Source of the DNA: Gambelia wislizenii
Lineage: Eukaryota; Chordata; Lepidosauria; Squamata; Crotaphytidae
NCBI GenBank assembly: GCA_030847615.1
Contig: JAUMIR010000001.1
Location: 446,020,687 to 446,084,686, forward strand
DNA: 64,000 nt
Direction of reading: 5' to 3'
Numbering within the stretch: the stretch's first letter is position 1; every line of letters starts with the position of its first letter. This document shows, one piece after another, positions 22,530-34,199 of the stretch. The notes under the pieces were generated by a model that saw only the letters and a list, made by a program, of their open reading frames with translations, was not told the DNA's origin and ran no database searches. Both the position numbers and the translations under genes were made by a program.

Positions 22530-23153
22530 GGGCCTTAGCTATATGAGCCAATAAAATGTGGATTGATGCGCACTAATGCCAATTCACTGTGGCTTTCATT
22601 TGTCTCCATGGGTTTTCCCCCAAGATTGCAGGCATGCAAAGCCATGCGTGTTTGTTGTTCAAATGGGTGTGCCTGCGAATCAAGATGGCAGGTGAAACTA
22701 AATTACTTGCATTTGTATTGTCACCAGTTGCCACCACCAAACAGTATTTTAAAAAAAAGTATATCCATGGTGCGGAAGTGTGATCTTCTGCTTAAATAAA
22801 CAGAAAAAAAGAGAAAAAAGGCTGTTTTGTCACCTCAACACACAATCGCTACAGTGAAAATGCAACATGGTTGTTCCGGGCACTTGCCTTGCCAGCAGGC
22901 TCCAACCCCTGTGCATGCCCAACCAATCAGCTTTCCACTTCTGCTCTTATCAGGAATGCACAGCTAAACGAATAGGTTGTTCCAACAAGTGGGAATGTGC
23001 ATTTCCTTCAGAATTAAAAAAAAAAAAGGGAAAAACAGAGTATTTGGAGTCCCCCCCCCTTCTGAATACAGCAAAATGATGTGGGATCCCATTGGGACAA
23101 AAGGTATTATCCTGGAACACTATGAGGAGGATTTTCACCATATAAAAAAGCCC
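22530..23153 (+). mobile_element. Family C MITE (~624 bp)
   Basis: Ends GGGCCTTAGCTATATGAGCC and CACCATATAAAAAAGCCC are imperfect inverted repeats. It has a decayed AACATGGTTGT at 22863 and an intact ACCAATCAGC box near 22922. Confidence 0.65.
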
Positions 23154-23817
23154 TTGGACTGCTGTTCTTGAGATTCATGAATAATTGCCATTGCCAGTAG
23201 ACCACGCTGGTATGTTTTTGGAAGGGAGAATTATTCCAGCAACTGCATCTACAAGTTTACAGGTAGCGAAAATTTGTTCAGGCAATATTAGGCTTGGCTG
23301 AGTTCTTTCTGGAAAAACACATTGTCTGGAAAGCTCACTGTAAAAATGCAGCCTGGCACCAGGATTCTAGTGAAATCAAAACACTTTGTCATCTCGCGCC
23401 ATCTGCTGGCCACTTTAACATATAATATGAAATTCCTTCAGTGCTGTTAAGATAGTACTGGAATTTGCATTTTCTGTCTTTGTTGTTTGCTTAGGGATAA
23501 AGAGGCCATTTTCTTTTGATGGATACTGGTGATAGGACCATGAAGGACCCCAGAACTGGCAGAATTACTTAGACTCTGCTTTGGTCAGAACTTGGAAAAT
23601 TACTTTTTTAGATGACAACTCCCCAAATACCCTGGCCAATTACAGCCAATGGCCCTACTGATTAGAGGTGGGGTTTTTTTGAGTTATTGTTTTTTTTTTT
23701 TTAAAAAAAAAAAACACTTTCCCAAGTTCTTCTTCTTCTTTTGCTATTGTGTGTACATATTTTGTAAGGCTGTGCTGTAAAGAAAGGCTCTGTCTCATTG
23801 GCAAAGCATATACTGTA
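23154..23817. other. Intergenic, no gene seen
   Basis: T and A runs at 23690-23714. Nothing recognised. Confidence 0.4.
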
Positions 23818-23819
23818 CT

Positions 23820-24067
23820 ATAGAATCATAGAGTTGGAAGAGACCGCAAGGGTCATCTATTCCAACCCCCTGCCCTGCAGGAACTCAATCAAAGCATTCC
23901 TGACAGATGGCCATCCAGCCTGTTTAAAAACCTCCAAAGAAGGAGACTCCACCACACTCCGAGGCAATGTATTCCACTGCTGAACAGCTCTGACTGTCAG
24001 GAAGTTCTTCCTAATATTTAGGTGGAATCTCTTTTCCTGTAGTTTGAGTCCATTGCTCTGTGCCCTA
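23820..24067 (-). mobile_element. CR1 LINE 3' end
   Basis: Reversed CR1 tail and C-terminal coding region up to CTGTGCCCTA, where family A begins. CR1-like text CTAGTCTCTGGAGC resumes at 25813 after the transposon, then similarity is lost. Confidence 0.85.
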
Positions 24068-25812
24068 GGAGATTATCAGACATGTTAAAAGTGGTGTTAC
24101 ACAAATGACAGGAGATCGCAAAAGGGCTCCATTTTCAGATGAGGTCGTTCCCCCCTTGTCATGCACCCGTTCTGCTGCTGTTCTGCTGGTGCTGCTTTTT
24201 ATTGATGGGGTAAGCTGTCAATAGATCCCCAGTTCCGTTTCTGTCATGGATGTTTCTGTGAGCGAAAAGGTGCCCTGTTATGCTGGCGAGATCCCAGCGT
24301 CAATGGGAGGTCCCTGCCAGAACAATTCCACATGCAATTGGGACATTCAGGTAAGTGACACACTTTTTTATGACCCTCCTCAGGTTACTTCTACCTTATA
24401 AAGTGTGTTTTTGTGCTTGCTGTCATTTTTTTAATGTTCTTTTTATTTTGATTTTTGATTTTTCCCATGCTCGCATCTTCTTGCGAGAATCCACAGGATT
24501 TTGATCCAGGAAGTGAATGGAGCTCCATTAGAGCTCTGTTCATTCCTGGGTGCCAGTTAGATGGTAGTTTTTGTCAAGGGGCATCCCGGGACTTCTTGAT
24601 CCCGTATTCGTCTCTCCCTGTTTACATGATTTTTGTCTCTGAACTTACTACCCCGGTTTTGATTTTTTGTTTGTTTGTTTACATGAGTTTACAGTCCTGG
24701 GATTTTTTTTTAAACTGTCAATCAAGGATGGGATTACTTGATTTTTCACAACCTCAGTGACGTACTTCCTTTAGAGTTTTGCGCCACAAGTGATGCTATT
24801 GGCTGGCTCAAATGTTTGTTAAAGCTTCTGCTTTGGGGATGAGGGGATGATTGAGTGTTGCATTGGGGATGAGGCAATGAGAGGATGAGGGGAGGAATGA
24901 GCGACCTAACATGGGGAGGAAGGAGTGATTAGTGGCTACAGCCTTTGCTGTCCTTCCGAATTGAAAGAACACCATTTAAAACCCATTGAAAATGAGGAAG
25001 GAAGGAGCGATCAGTGGCTATACCCTTTGCTGTCCTTCCGAATTGAAAGAACGCCATTTAAAGCCCATTCAAAGTGAGGATGCAGAAGGGGGTGTGGGTG
25101 TGGGTGTGAATGTGCGATCATCTGCTCTGAGGATGGCATTTTTTACTGTGCCTTTAAACAAATGGAGTGGATGCAGGTGGGGGGGGGTTTAATGGGCGAT
25201 TGTCTGTGATCTCTTTACAATTTACTCTCTCTTTAAAATTTAAACCAAGCATGCGGGCGGGGTTAAAGTAGAAGGGTTCCCAGTGTAGAAATCCATTGAA
25301 CAGGGTGATTTAATGCAGACACACACAAACCTACTTGCAGCTGGATTGAAAGCCTTTGTTTTCATCTGGTGAGGCTGAATCTATTGAACAGGTGACTGAC
25401 CCCTCCTCTCCTTTCTGAGCCCGCCCCTGGTCACATATATTTCCGGTCATCACCAAGTACTGAGATATCTTGTCCCAGGGTGTTTAGACGTACTATTTTC
25501 CAAATCCTCCCGTGACTTTTTAAAAAAACCAGAAAAACCACAGGACTGAAAGTCCCATGGGTTGCATGATAAAAGGTGCCCCCCCTTCCCAAAATCCCGT
25601 GCCCGGCACGATGTACATGTAAACAGCCAGTGCTCAACACGAATTCCTACTACTACTTTTTCATCGTGTAAACGGCACCCTGGGCTGCCAGAATGATTGG
25701 GAGAGGAGGTAAATGCAGCAGGGAGGGTGATTGTGGTGTGACAGGGACGGGGGTGGTGGGAGTGGAGATTCTGGGACAGGAATGCTTTTTTCATTCCTGT
25801 CTGAAATTTCTT
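24068..25812. mobile_element. Family A transposon, containing family B
   Basis: Left end GGAGATTATCAGACATG, right end CTGTCTGAAATTTCTT, with CTA on both sides (24065-24067, 25813-25815). Interior matches the 14214 and 40283 copies, including CAGGTAAGTG at 24348-24357. Family B is inserted at 24549-25679; without it the element is about 0.6 kb. Confidence 0.7.
24549..25679. mobile_element. Family B transposon, non-autonomous (1131 bp)
   Basis: Ends are GGTGCCAGTTAGATGG and GTAAACGGCACC, with CTG duplicated at 24546-24548 and 25680-25682. The 40283 family A copy gives the empty site (TCCTGGGCTGC near 40950). The interior is the reverse complement of the 41141 copy. It holds a TGACGTAC site at 24758-24765 and ATTGG at 24798-24802. 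No transposase ORF seen. Confidence 0.8.
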
Positions 25813-25829
25813 CTAGTCTCTGGAGCCTA

Positions 25830-26130
25830 GAGAATATAGGAAGTCTGGGGTTCAGTCCCTGGTGTCTTAACAGGTGAGTGCTCCTCAGAAGAGGCCCATT
25901 GGGTGATTTTCTTGTCACTAGTTCTGCATGGCATCCAGTATATTTTCTCTGTCTTTCCCTCTTGCATATTACTAAATGCAGAGCCTTTTTGGTGGCTGCT
26001 CCCAAGTTGTGGAATTTCCTCCCAAGGGAGGCTCACTTGTCTCCCTGTCTGCTCTCTTTCTGTCAGCAGGCAAAGATCTTTTTATTTAGGCAGGCCTTTG
26101 GCTCTAAACTTACTGTGGCAGAAGAAGCTT
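25830..26130 (+). mobile_element. Possible L2/CR1-group LINE C-terminus
   Basis: One frame reads FLVAAPKLWNFLPREAHLSP then IFLFRQAFG (25975-26105), similar in pattern to the LWNSLP...LF C-terminal block of Jockey/L2-group ORF2 proteins. Short and degraded. Confidence 0.35.
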
Positions 26131-26399
26131 TTAATTGGGTGGGTTGAGTTTTTATATTTTTACAATGGTGCTGCGATCATAAATGTGAATGTGTACTTAC
26201 AATAAATAAAATGTCCACAGGGGTGATGATGGCCTCTCAGGGCTATTGCTAATGGTAGAATGTTGGGATGGGCATGTTGATGTGTTCTGAAAGCACTTCC
26301 TATCAATATGTCACAAATTCTATGTGTTTTCTTTAAAGAAATAAGGAGCTTTTCCTGGTACCCATGTATGTCTCGCAACATGTGCCAATATTTTCTGAC

Positions 26400-26828
26400 A
26401 AGATGGAACATGTCCAGAGGAGGGCAACCAAAATAGTAAAACCATGCCCTTTGAGGAGCAGCTTAGGGAGTGGGTATGTTTAGCTTAGAGAAGAAAGATT
26501 AAGAGGTGACATGATAGCCATGTTTAAATATTTGAAAGGATGTCATATTGAAGATGAAGCAAGCTGGTTTTCTGGTGCTCCAGAGACTGGGACATGGCGT
26601 AATGGATTCAAACTCTAGGAAAAGAGATTCCACCTAAACATTAGGAAGAAGTTCCTGTTTGACAGTGAAATACCTCAGAGTGTGGTAGAGTCTCCTTCTC
26701 TGAAGGTTTTTAAATAGAGGTTGGATGGCCATCTGTCGGAAATGATTTGATTGTGTATTCCTGCATGGCAGGGGGCAGGACTGGATGGCCCTTGTGGTCT
26801 CTCCCAACTGTATGATTCTACAATACTA
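26400..26828 (+). mobile_element. CR1 LINE 3' end
   Basis: Decayed ORF2 C-terminus ([23 protein letters not shown]) with frame breaks near 26440 and 26660. The 3' UTR follows, with GGACTGGATGGCCCTTGTGG and a degraded tail. Confidence 0.85.
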
Positions 26829-27139
26829 GTCTATGATTTTGCTCTGAAATGTTTGGGTTATACTATCATAAGTCAAACTGCAGCTCATTCTGGAATTCAT
26901 TTTTCTTTCTTTCCAATGTTTTTTTTAAAAGATCAGCACATGTTATCTGTCCAGCCTTGTTGAAACTGTTAATGACAGGCTCTGGAAAGCTTCTGTTGGG
27001 TAGCTGGCAGCTGAGTGACCTTTATTCATCTAGAAAGTTTTCTTTGCTTGTACAATATCTTTTCATTCTTAAGAATTGACTATATAGTAGATTATTTATC
27101 AAAAATTTAGAGTGTAAACTGTCGAACCATAGATAAGTA

Positions 27140-27369
27140 CAGTTGTCCCTTCATATTCACTGGGTTTGGTTCCAGGACCCCCCGTGAATACCAAAATACG
27201 TGAATACTCAAGTCCCATTATATGCAATGGCATAGCAAAATGGTGTCCCTTATATAAGATGGCAAAATCAAGGTTTGCTTTTTTGAATTATTATTTTTAA
27301 AAATATATTTTCAAGCCATGAATACTTAAATCCGTGGATACCAAATCCATGGATATGGAGGGACAACTG
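27140..27369. mobile_element. Tigger-like MITE (230 bp), complete
   Basis: CAGTTGTCCCTTCATATTCA to ATATGGAGGGACAACTG with TA at 27138-27139 and 27370-27371. It sits inside the Penelope-like element and is therefore younger. Confidence 0.9.
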
Positions 27370-27721
27370 TATTTCACTTGGTAGGGTTTGTTTTTTTTTT
27401 AAATAGGGAGAGGTGCATAGTTTTGTCCCTTCTTTCTTAATAGCGTTGTCCAAAAAGTGGGTCTCATTAGAGCAATAGTGAGTATCAAACTGAATGTTGT
27501 TATTTATAGTATTGACCCACCTGAAAAATTCTTTCAAAACCTCCTGATTCCTGACCAGATTAGGAAAACATCATTGATAAATCTGTGCCAGCTCTCTATA
27601 TTCTTTTTATAAGGGCTGATGGAGGAAATAATCTATTTCTCACAAAACTTTCCATATATAACTTGGCTGCTTCTGGCCACCCCTTTAATTTGCCAATAAA
27701 AGTTATTATCCAATCTGAAGT

Positions 27722-27773
27722 ATCATAGAATCATAGAATTGTAGAGTTGGAAGAGACCACGAGGGCCATCCAG
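27722..27773 (-). mobile_element. CR1 3' tail fragment
   Basis: About 52 bp of reversed CR1 end (ATCATAGAATCATAGAATTG ... GAGACCACGAGGGCC) inside the Penelope-like remnant: a very short truncated insertion. Confidence 0.8.
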
Positions 27774-29141
27774 TAATTTTTGTAGAAAACCAATTCAGTC
27801 AATGTACTCAAAAATGATGTGGGAGGATGCCTATCAGTGCTCCTTTCTAATGTTTATGTTATTGTATGTAAACCCTGATCTTGTGGTATATTTGTATCTA
27901 ATGATTCGATATCCAGGATTGCCAAAGTGTCCTTTTATGACAAGGAAGTCTAATTTTTAAAATGAAATTCATAGAGTCACTATGTAAGATGGAATTCAGA
28001 GGTACAAAAGGTTTTTAAAACGTTCAACAAATTTGGAAAGAGGTTCTAACATAGAATTGCAGCCTGAATCAATGGGGAAACCTGGAGGAAGATGAAGCCC
28101 TTTACGGATCTTAGATAAAGTTTAAAAAACAGGTATACTGGGACCGGTGTTCAATAAAAAGTTACTGTATATTCTGCAGCTATGAAGCAGCCCAAACATA
28201 AGCCCTCAATCAAGGAGACCTTAATTTCTTCTCTGATATCTTGGGTGGGATCATTAGGACATGGCTTATATGAAGATGTATTTGATAATTGGCACAAGGA
28301 CTCAGTTTTTTTATTCTAGGGTGTCTTGGATGACCACAGCACCTCCTTTATCTGCTTCCTTAACAATAATGGAAGGATCAGTGGCTAAATCTTTCAGAAT
28401 GAAGCGTTCCTGCTTACTCACATTGTGCCATAGGGGTGTATTTGTTGCCTCTATTTTTTCTAAATCCTGTAACACTAATCTTTCAAAAGTGGCTGTAGCT
28501 GGTCCAAGGGACATGAGTCTATACATTTATTTATATATTCTTTAAGATATTGATGTAACTTAATGTTTCTTAAAAAAAGCCCCACAAATCTAATCTTAAG
28601 TGGGTAGGACCATGTTGAGGAGTGGGTACAAAGGACAAACCTTTTCCCCAAACCTGTAGTTCTCATAAGCTCAAAGTCCTACTAGAAAGATTAACTGCAG
28701 TTGACATCTGGAGGATTGAATTAGAGGAGTCCTGTCATGTATACACCTCCTGCTGTTGCTGCATCTGTTGTCCACATGTTTTTCCTTTTTGTTCACCCTT
28801 CCAAAAATGAATGGAGAGAAAAGGAATGTGTATTACTGCTCTCTGCCATGGTGGACCCCCAGTCTGTATTGGATGTATCGAAATCTTCCTCTAAATGAAA
28901 ATAAACTATCTTGAGTTTTCCTTTATGCAAAGTATAATCTTCATCACGTTGACATTTCTTATATTTGAGTGCCTTCGACTCCTTGTAGAAACTTTTAAGT
29001 TCCTTTTCTAAGGAAGATAACTTGCATTCTTTTTCTTTGGTCATATGTTGCTTATATCTGTTCTTTTGTAGTCTTTTTTAGTTGTGAGTTGACTTTGGAG
29101 GAGGTGTCCACAATGAGGGTCATGAGATCTTGTGAGCATTT

Positions 29142-29744
29142 GGGTTTGTCTACACAAGGGGAAAAAATCCCAGACTGCTCCACAGTAATAGCAAGTCACA
29201 GCAGCTGCAACCTGTCTTAATGGATTTCAGCCCTCATAAACTTTACAGGCCTGTAGCTGAGACATGGCTGTGAGCATTTTTAAATCTGCCACCACCAAAC
29301 CTTTTTTTAAACCCCATTTTTATGGTGCACACAAGCAATATTCCACCTTTCCCAAAATAAAGAGAGAAAAAAAGATAGCACAAACCTTCATTTTATTACC
29401 TTAGTGATCACTTGCTAAAGCGAAAATCCAACATGGCGGCAGCGGGCGCTTGCCCTATAACCTGACCCCACCCCCTGTGCTCATCCAGCCATTCAGGCTT
29501 GCACTGTGTCCTGCATGAGGAAGTGATTCATGTTGAATTGCTTGTCTTAACAAGTGAAAATGCGCATATCACTGGAGCTTTTTTAAAAAAGTCGGGAAAA
29601 GCTGCAAAGGCTTTTCTCATGTAGTTTCCCCTCTTTTTGGGCCCCCCTCCTTCACAATACCATGAGACAATGCAGGATCCTGTTAAGATAGCTCATTTTC
29701 TGAGCGAATTCTGTGAGGAGTATTATCACTGTATGGACAACCCC
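29142..29744 (+). mobile_element. Family C MITE (603 bp)
   Basis: Ends GGGTTTGTCTACACAAGGGG and CACTGTATGGACAACCCC are inverted repeats. Interior AACATGGCGGC at 29430-29440, then GACCCCACCCCCTGTG near 29463, as in other copies. The flanks do not show a clear duplication. Confidence 0.75.
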
Positions 29745-29837
29745 ATAGTTATTATCTTTCAACATGCCTAGCTCTATAAGAATCCTAAGACCCTTTGAGA
29801 TTTGTTGTACCTGGCAATATTCCAATAGAGTGGATGG

Positions 29838-29860
29838 ATCTCTCTCTCTCTCTCTCTCTG
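29838..29860. repeat. (TC)n microsatellite
   Basis: A perfect TC run directly next to the 3' end of the LINE copy at 29861; the second copy at 35968 has only TCTCTGG there. Confidence 0.9.
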
Positions 29861-30430
29861 GCTTTTCTTTGCAAACGAAGATTCAGGAAGGACTCATCCC
29901 GCACTTTCTGCAAGCGCACTGATGACTAAAAAGGCAAATCCAAGATAAACAAGTTCAGTTGCAAAAAGCACAGCAGAAGGTCTCCTTGGGTGATGTTTTT
30001 GGGTTGTGATTCTTTCTGCGTTGTCGTTTCTCTTCAAGACTTGTTCGTCGTGAGTTCTCAAATAAGGCTGCAGTATTGTGGATAATGTGTCTCCATGTCT
30101 CCCGATGTGAGGCCATGGTGGACCATTGTTGATGATCAATTTGGCCAAGCCTGAGATGTTGTTTCAGGGAGTCCTTATATCGCTTTTTTGGAGCGCCCCT
30201 CTTACACTGACCTGTGGCGAATTCACCGTAGAGTACTATTTTTGGGAGGTGATGGTCCTCCATCCTAGAAACATGCCCTGCCCAGCGCAGCTGGGTTCTC
30301 AGCATCATGGCCTCAATGCTGGTGATCCCTGCTTGCTCAAGGACAGCAACATTAATCACATAGTCAGTCCAGTGTATATTTAGGATTGTGCGTATACAGC
30401 GTTTATAGATGTAGCTCACTCCTTATCATC
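29861..30430 (-). mobile_element. Non-LTR retrotransposon 3' end (RTE/L2-like), copy 1
   Basis: An open minus-strand frame of 154 codons (29955-30419) contains QAGITSIEAMMLRTQLRWAG, HVSRMEDHHLPKIVLYGEF and KRGAPKKRYKDSLKQHL, the usual C-terminal part of such ORF2 proteins. It ends CCAFCN, then a stop, after which the same frame continues TCLSWICLFSHQCAC, completing a C-C-H-C zinc-finger pattern. The 3' end is the reversed GGCTTTTCTTTGC. Exact clade not resolved. Confidence 0.8.
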
Positions 30431-30654
30431 CATTTGTGCTGGTTCACCAATTCTACCCGCTCCATACCAAATTTCTTGCTTTCCCCTTTGAAAATTGAAA
30501 GCTGTTGCAAAAGTTTGCTCCCCTCCCCCAAATCCTTAGAATAACTGAACGTATTGTCCCAAGCCATGTTGCCAATAAAGCTAATCAAAAACTGAAAACT
30601 CCCAATAGAAGGGATGTAGAGAAGAGACAAAGCCTCAGGGTGTTAGAAAAGATG
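30431..30654. other. Intergenic, unassigned
   Basis: No gene or repeat recognised between the LINE end and the family C element. Confidence 0.4.
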
Positions 30655-31229
30655 GGGGTTGTCTAAACAGTGAAAAAAACCCTTATGGGATTCACTGGGA
30701 ATACAATCTGTCTAAATGGGATCCCACATCAATCCACTGTATTTGGAAGGAAGGGAGCCCAACATGGCAAAAACACCACAGGAAAAGCCTTTGCGTTTTC
30801 CCCCAGAGTTTTAAAAAAAAACCAGTGAGGGGGATGTGCATTTCTGCACATTGGGACAAGCAATTCACTTTGAATCACTTTTTCATAGGAGAGGAAGCAC
30901 AAAGCTGATTGGCCAGGCAAGCCTGGAGGCGGGGCTTACTAACAGGGCAAGTGCACTGCCACCATGTTAGATTTTTTTGGGGGGGGGTGCTTTCCTGTTA
31001 AATCGCAAACTTACTCTAGTGCATCTTTGACATTTTTTTTTTAAAAAAAAGTTTGGCAGTGGCAAAGTCCAAACGTGAGTAAATCACTCACAGCCACCAT
31101 CTTGCATGCAAAGTTTATGGGAGCAAAAACATTGTTAAGACAAGTTGCTGCTGCTGCGAAATGTCATTACTGCAAGGCACTCCCTTGGGGTTTTTTTTTG
31201 GGGGGGGGTTGCCTTGTATAGACTGGCCC
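30655..31229 (-). mobile_element. Family C MITE (575 bp), complete
   Basis: Left GGGGTTGTCTAAACAGTG, right CCTTGTATAGACTGGCCC, with ATG duplicated (30652-30654, 31230-31232). Read on the minus strand it has AACATGGTGGC near 30957-30967 and a CCAAT box (ATTGG at 30908-30912). Confidence 0.75.
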
Positions 31230-31232
31230 ATG

Positions 31233-31534
31233 GTTTTATTTTAGTAATTAGCCCAATGCATTTTGGCCTAGTAATATTTAATGGCCTCTTTCATGAGCTG
31301 TTAAAAGATCAAAGAAAGAAATGGGACAATACATAAACAACAAATATCATCAGGTCCTCCTTTCCAGCCTAAGCACCCACTGGCAGCTTATAACTCATAT
31401 CTGATCACCACCCAAGGCTGAATTAAAGTGTCTGAAACCTTGGAGCAGTTCCAAAATCAGGGACTCCTTTTTGTGCATGTGTGATCTATTCTGGGAGTGG
31501 GGGAAGAGAAATTAAATAACAGAATGAATGAAAT
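31233..31534. other. Intergenic, no gene seen
   Basis: Nothing recognised. Confidence 0.4.
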
Positions 31535-32080
31535 ATGGACTGGCATCCTACACTGCAGTTACGGATGTATAACCTAGAGTCACATATCCGTAACTGCTCC
31601 ATATTCAACCATGTATTCACAACTGTGACACTATTGTCATAATTGGAAATGCTCCCTCCTAAGCCTACCTTAACAGTGAGCAGTTCTATTGAATGATGAA
31701 GATCTGCTGGTAGTTGGTGCACAGCAGGATGATGTTTCTAACCTCCTCCCACCAGCAATCTCTGGTGTGACAATCAGAAGCAGGATCGCTGTCACAACTC
31801 TTCATTGCAGCACAGATTGTTGGCAGGAAAGGGTTGGAAATGTCACCTGCTGTGTCCTGAACAGACCTCCATCACTCAATGTGCCTGCTGGCTGTTAAGG
31901 GGGGTTTGGGGAGTTATACATTCATAACTATGTCTCTTATAGAGGATCTCAGTAATAAAACATAATAGCAGCTCTGCAAGTTCTATAAGACTATCTCATC
32001 CCCTGTAATTAAGTTATTCCAGTAACATACAAAGGCCAGCATCCTATTAGTGACTTATGAATGTATAAGTGCAGTTTATG
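31535..32080. mobile_element. Family E palindromic repeat, copy 1
   Basis: Contains a stem at 31554-31596 (GCAGTTACGGAT ... ATCCGTAACTGC) and paired blocks ACCTTAACAG near 31666 and GGCTGTTAAGG near 31891. The same blocks occur at 49255-49855. Probably a non-autonomous DNA transposon; class unknown and borders approximate. Confidence 0.5.
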
Positions 32081-32689
32081 TAGGCATGAACTGCTTTTCG
32101 GATGGTATGCGGAGGGCTATTCTCTTGCCCTTGTGCTCCATCCAAAAACCTTCCATGCTTAGCAGCTGTCAAACCCTGGGAGGGGCTCTCACTCCCCCTT
32201 CCTACTGGAGGGAAGGGGGAGGCTGTCCAGACCATGAAGATCTGGCTGCTGTGAGATCCTAGGGAAGAAAAAAAAACCCAGATGCACTCCATTTGAAAGT
32301 GCACCTTCATTTCTTCCTCCTCCCATATGTAGGATCTTGGACAAAATATTGACATTGTCAGAAACACTGGGAGATATAGGAGGTGACTAGGTAAGAAGAT
32401 AAAGTTAGATGTGTCTTTTTCCTTCAGGGCTGGGCCTCCAGTCTGTGAGAGGCCTGGAGCAGTTGTGTCAATTGAACCATTGATAATCCATTTCTGTCAC
32501 CACTCCACCACCTTTCCTACATAGCAGACTTTGACCTACAAAATCCTCTCACCTGGTAAAAGATTTGCACCCTCCCCCATCACCATAGCCTAAACGTCCC
32601 TAATATCCCAGTCCACACACCAGTTTCCAGTGCCTGAAGGGCCATCATCACTTCTCCATTCCACTTGATACTTCCATACCTTCAACATT
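32081..32689. other. Intergenic, no gene seen
   Basis: Nothing recognised. Confidence 0.4.
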
Positions 32690-33105
32690 TCCACAGATGT
32701 TGCAGATAGGCAACATTAGAGTGTGGTCAAGATGTCAAATGTTATTGACGAGAAAGAACACACAAGCTAGAAAAAGCTGTAGCAGTATGCTTTTGCCTGA
32801 ATCACAGGTGGGTTGATCCAATCAAGGAAGCCATGATACAGAGTTTGCAAGATCTGAGCAGGACAGTTGATGACCAGAGATCTTGAAGGCATCTCATTCA
32901 TAGGGTCTCCATAAGTCAAAGTTGACTTAATAGCAAATAACAAAAACGGAAGGGCAAGATTTCACACCTTTCTCTCCTCTCTCTCCTGTTGAGTTAATTG
33001 AGTGCAAACTAGTTTTGTACTTTGAATTCAGTTTGTAGCAACTGAAGTAGCTGAGAACAAAGGGGAATGTTACTCGAATTGCTGTTGTGTGTGAAAAATC
33101 CATGC
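32690..33105 (-). repeat. Family F dispersed repeat, split
   Basis: Reverse complement of 43470-43830 (for example CACACAAGCTAGAAAAAGCT against AGCTTCTCCTAGCTTGTGTG). It is interrupted at 32809-32945 by a BovB 3' end. Class unknown. Confidence 0.6.
32809..32945 (+). mobile_element. BovB-type LINE 3' end
   Basis: The end reads CATCTCATTCATAGGGTCTC then CCATAAGTCAAAGTTGACTT and GCAAATAACAAAAA, the BovB 3' terminal pattern also borrowed by Sauria SINEs. It is a 5'-truncated insertion in family F. Confidence 0.7.
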
Positions 33106-34199
33106 GTGTAAAGATCTTACTGCAGAGAAGGTCTCGTAACTTTGCAGGATCTTTTACCGTATGTATACCAGTACTGACTGTGAAAAAATGAGCCAGACAA
33201 ACCAAATAACCTTGAAATCTTTATTAGAAGTGAACTGAAACTGCATTCACACCATGCACGTCCCTCCAGCACACTCACAAGACCTATAGAAGAAAAGCAG
33301 GAGAAATCTTAGAGGGTTAGATTTAGGGTGCTGAGGCAATACTTACCAGTCCTGAGGAGGGGAACTCCTTGCAAATAGCAATACAAAGGGAAGTTACTCA
33401 TGAGCAAGCATGGTGAAGACAGTTGGTAGCTGGATTGGGGTATATTTAGATGCAAAATCTCCTTTGTACTCAAAGAAAACAAAGAAAAAAAGTGTTTTTG
33501 GAATATTCCCAACATTAAAACAAAGAAAGCTCCAGATGAGCCAGGACTATAGGAAAAGGGCAGTTTTTGACTGATGGATAACAGACAGCTCTCTCTTTGG
33601 GATGCAGATAGAGTGATAAGGAAACTAGACCTCACAGAACAATGAGATTTCCAGCTTTTGAACTGGTGAGAAGGATGTGTCCTCCTGGTGCCTTCTCAGG
33701 AAAAAATGGCATTATTTTGACATACTTCAAAGAGATTCCACTTCACCTTTGCCAAAGGTGTGAAACACTTTGCAAAACTTGAAATGGCCTGTCCTTGGCA
33801 TGTACATGTGGGAGAATGAACTCTAGTCTTGACCTGGGTTTTTCTTGTCAGCCTCGTGGAGGGCCTGTATTGATATCAAACATGTATCAAAAATAGATGC
33901 AGCTGGCGCTCTGGTTACAGGGAAGTGAAGGGAGAGAGAGAAACTAGGACATTTCAAAAGCAGCTGAAAAGTGGGATGGCAGAGGATTAATCAGATGTAT
34001 ACTCCTCAACACCAGCACTGTCAAATTTGTGGAATGAAGAAGACTGTGTTGGTGCAGCATTCTGCAGCAGTGAGTGGTAGGCCATAGCTGGTGCTTCTGA
34101 TTCCAAGCTTATCAAATGCTTCCCAGCCAGCTGTTTCATAGGTTCTGTTCCCCCCTCACCTTTTATTATTTTGTTTTTAGATGGTATATTCATCTCCCA
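33106..34199. other. Repeat-free block, possible minus-strand transcript end
   Basis: No known repeat. On the minus strand there is a donor-like CTGGTAAGT (33344-33352) and AATAAAGA near 33218-33225. This could be an LTR or the last exon of a non-coding RNA. No supported protein frame. Confidence 0.3.

Larger units (their letters stand above)
26840..29060 (-). mobile_element. Penelope-like retroelement remnant (Neptune-like)
   Basis: On the minus strand from right to left are DPSIIVKEADKGGAVVIQDT (about 28315-28375), a degraded reverse transcriptase, FINDVFLIWSG near 27545-27590 (catalytic FIDD changed to FIND), TINNNIQFDTHYCSNETHFL near 27440-27500, and SQFLRMKRYCTSKENF near 27020-27080. 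The KxADKGGAVV and xIDDVFLIW blocks are characteristic of Penelope-like elements. No GIY-YIG endonuclease domain was seen. A Tigger (27140-27369) and a CR1 tail (27722-27773) are inserted in it. Confidence 0.75.
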
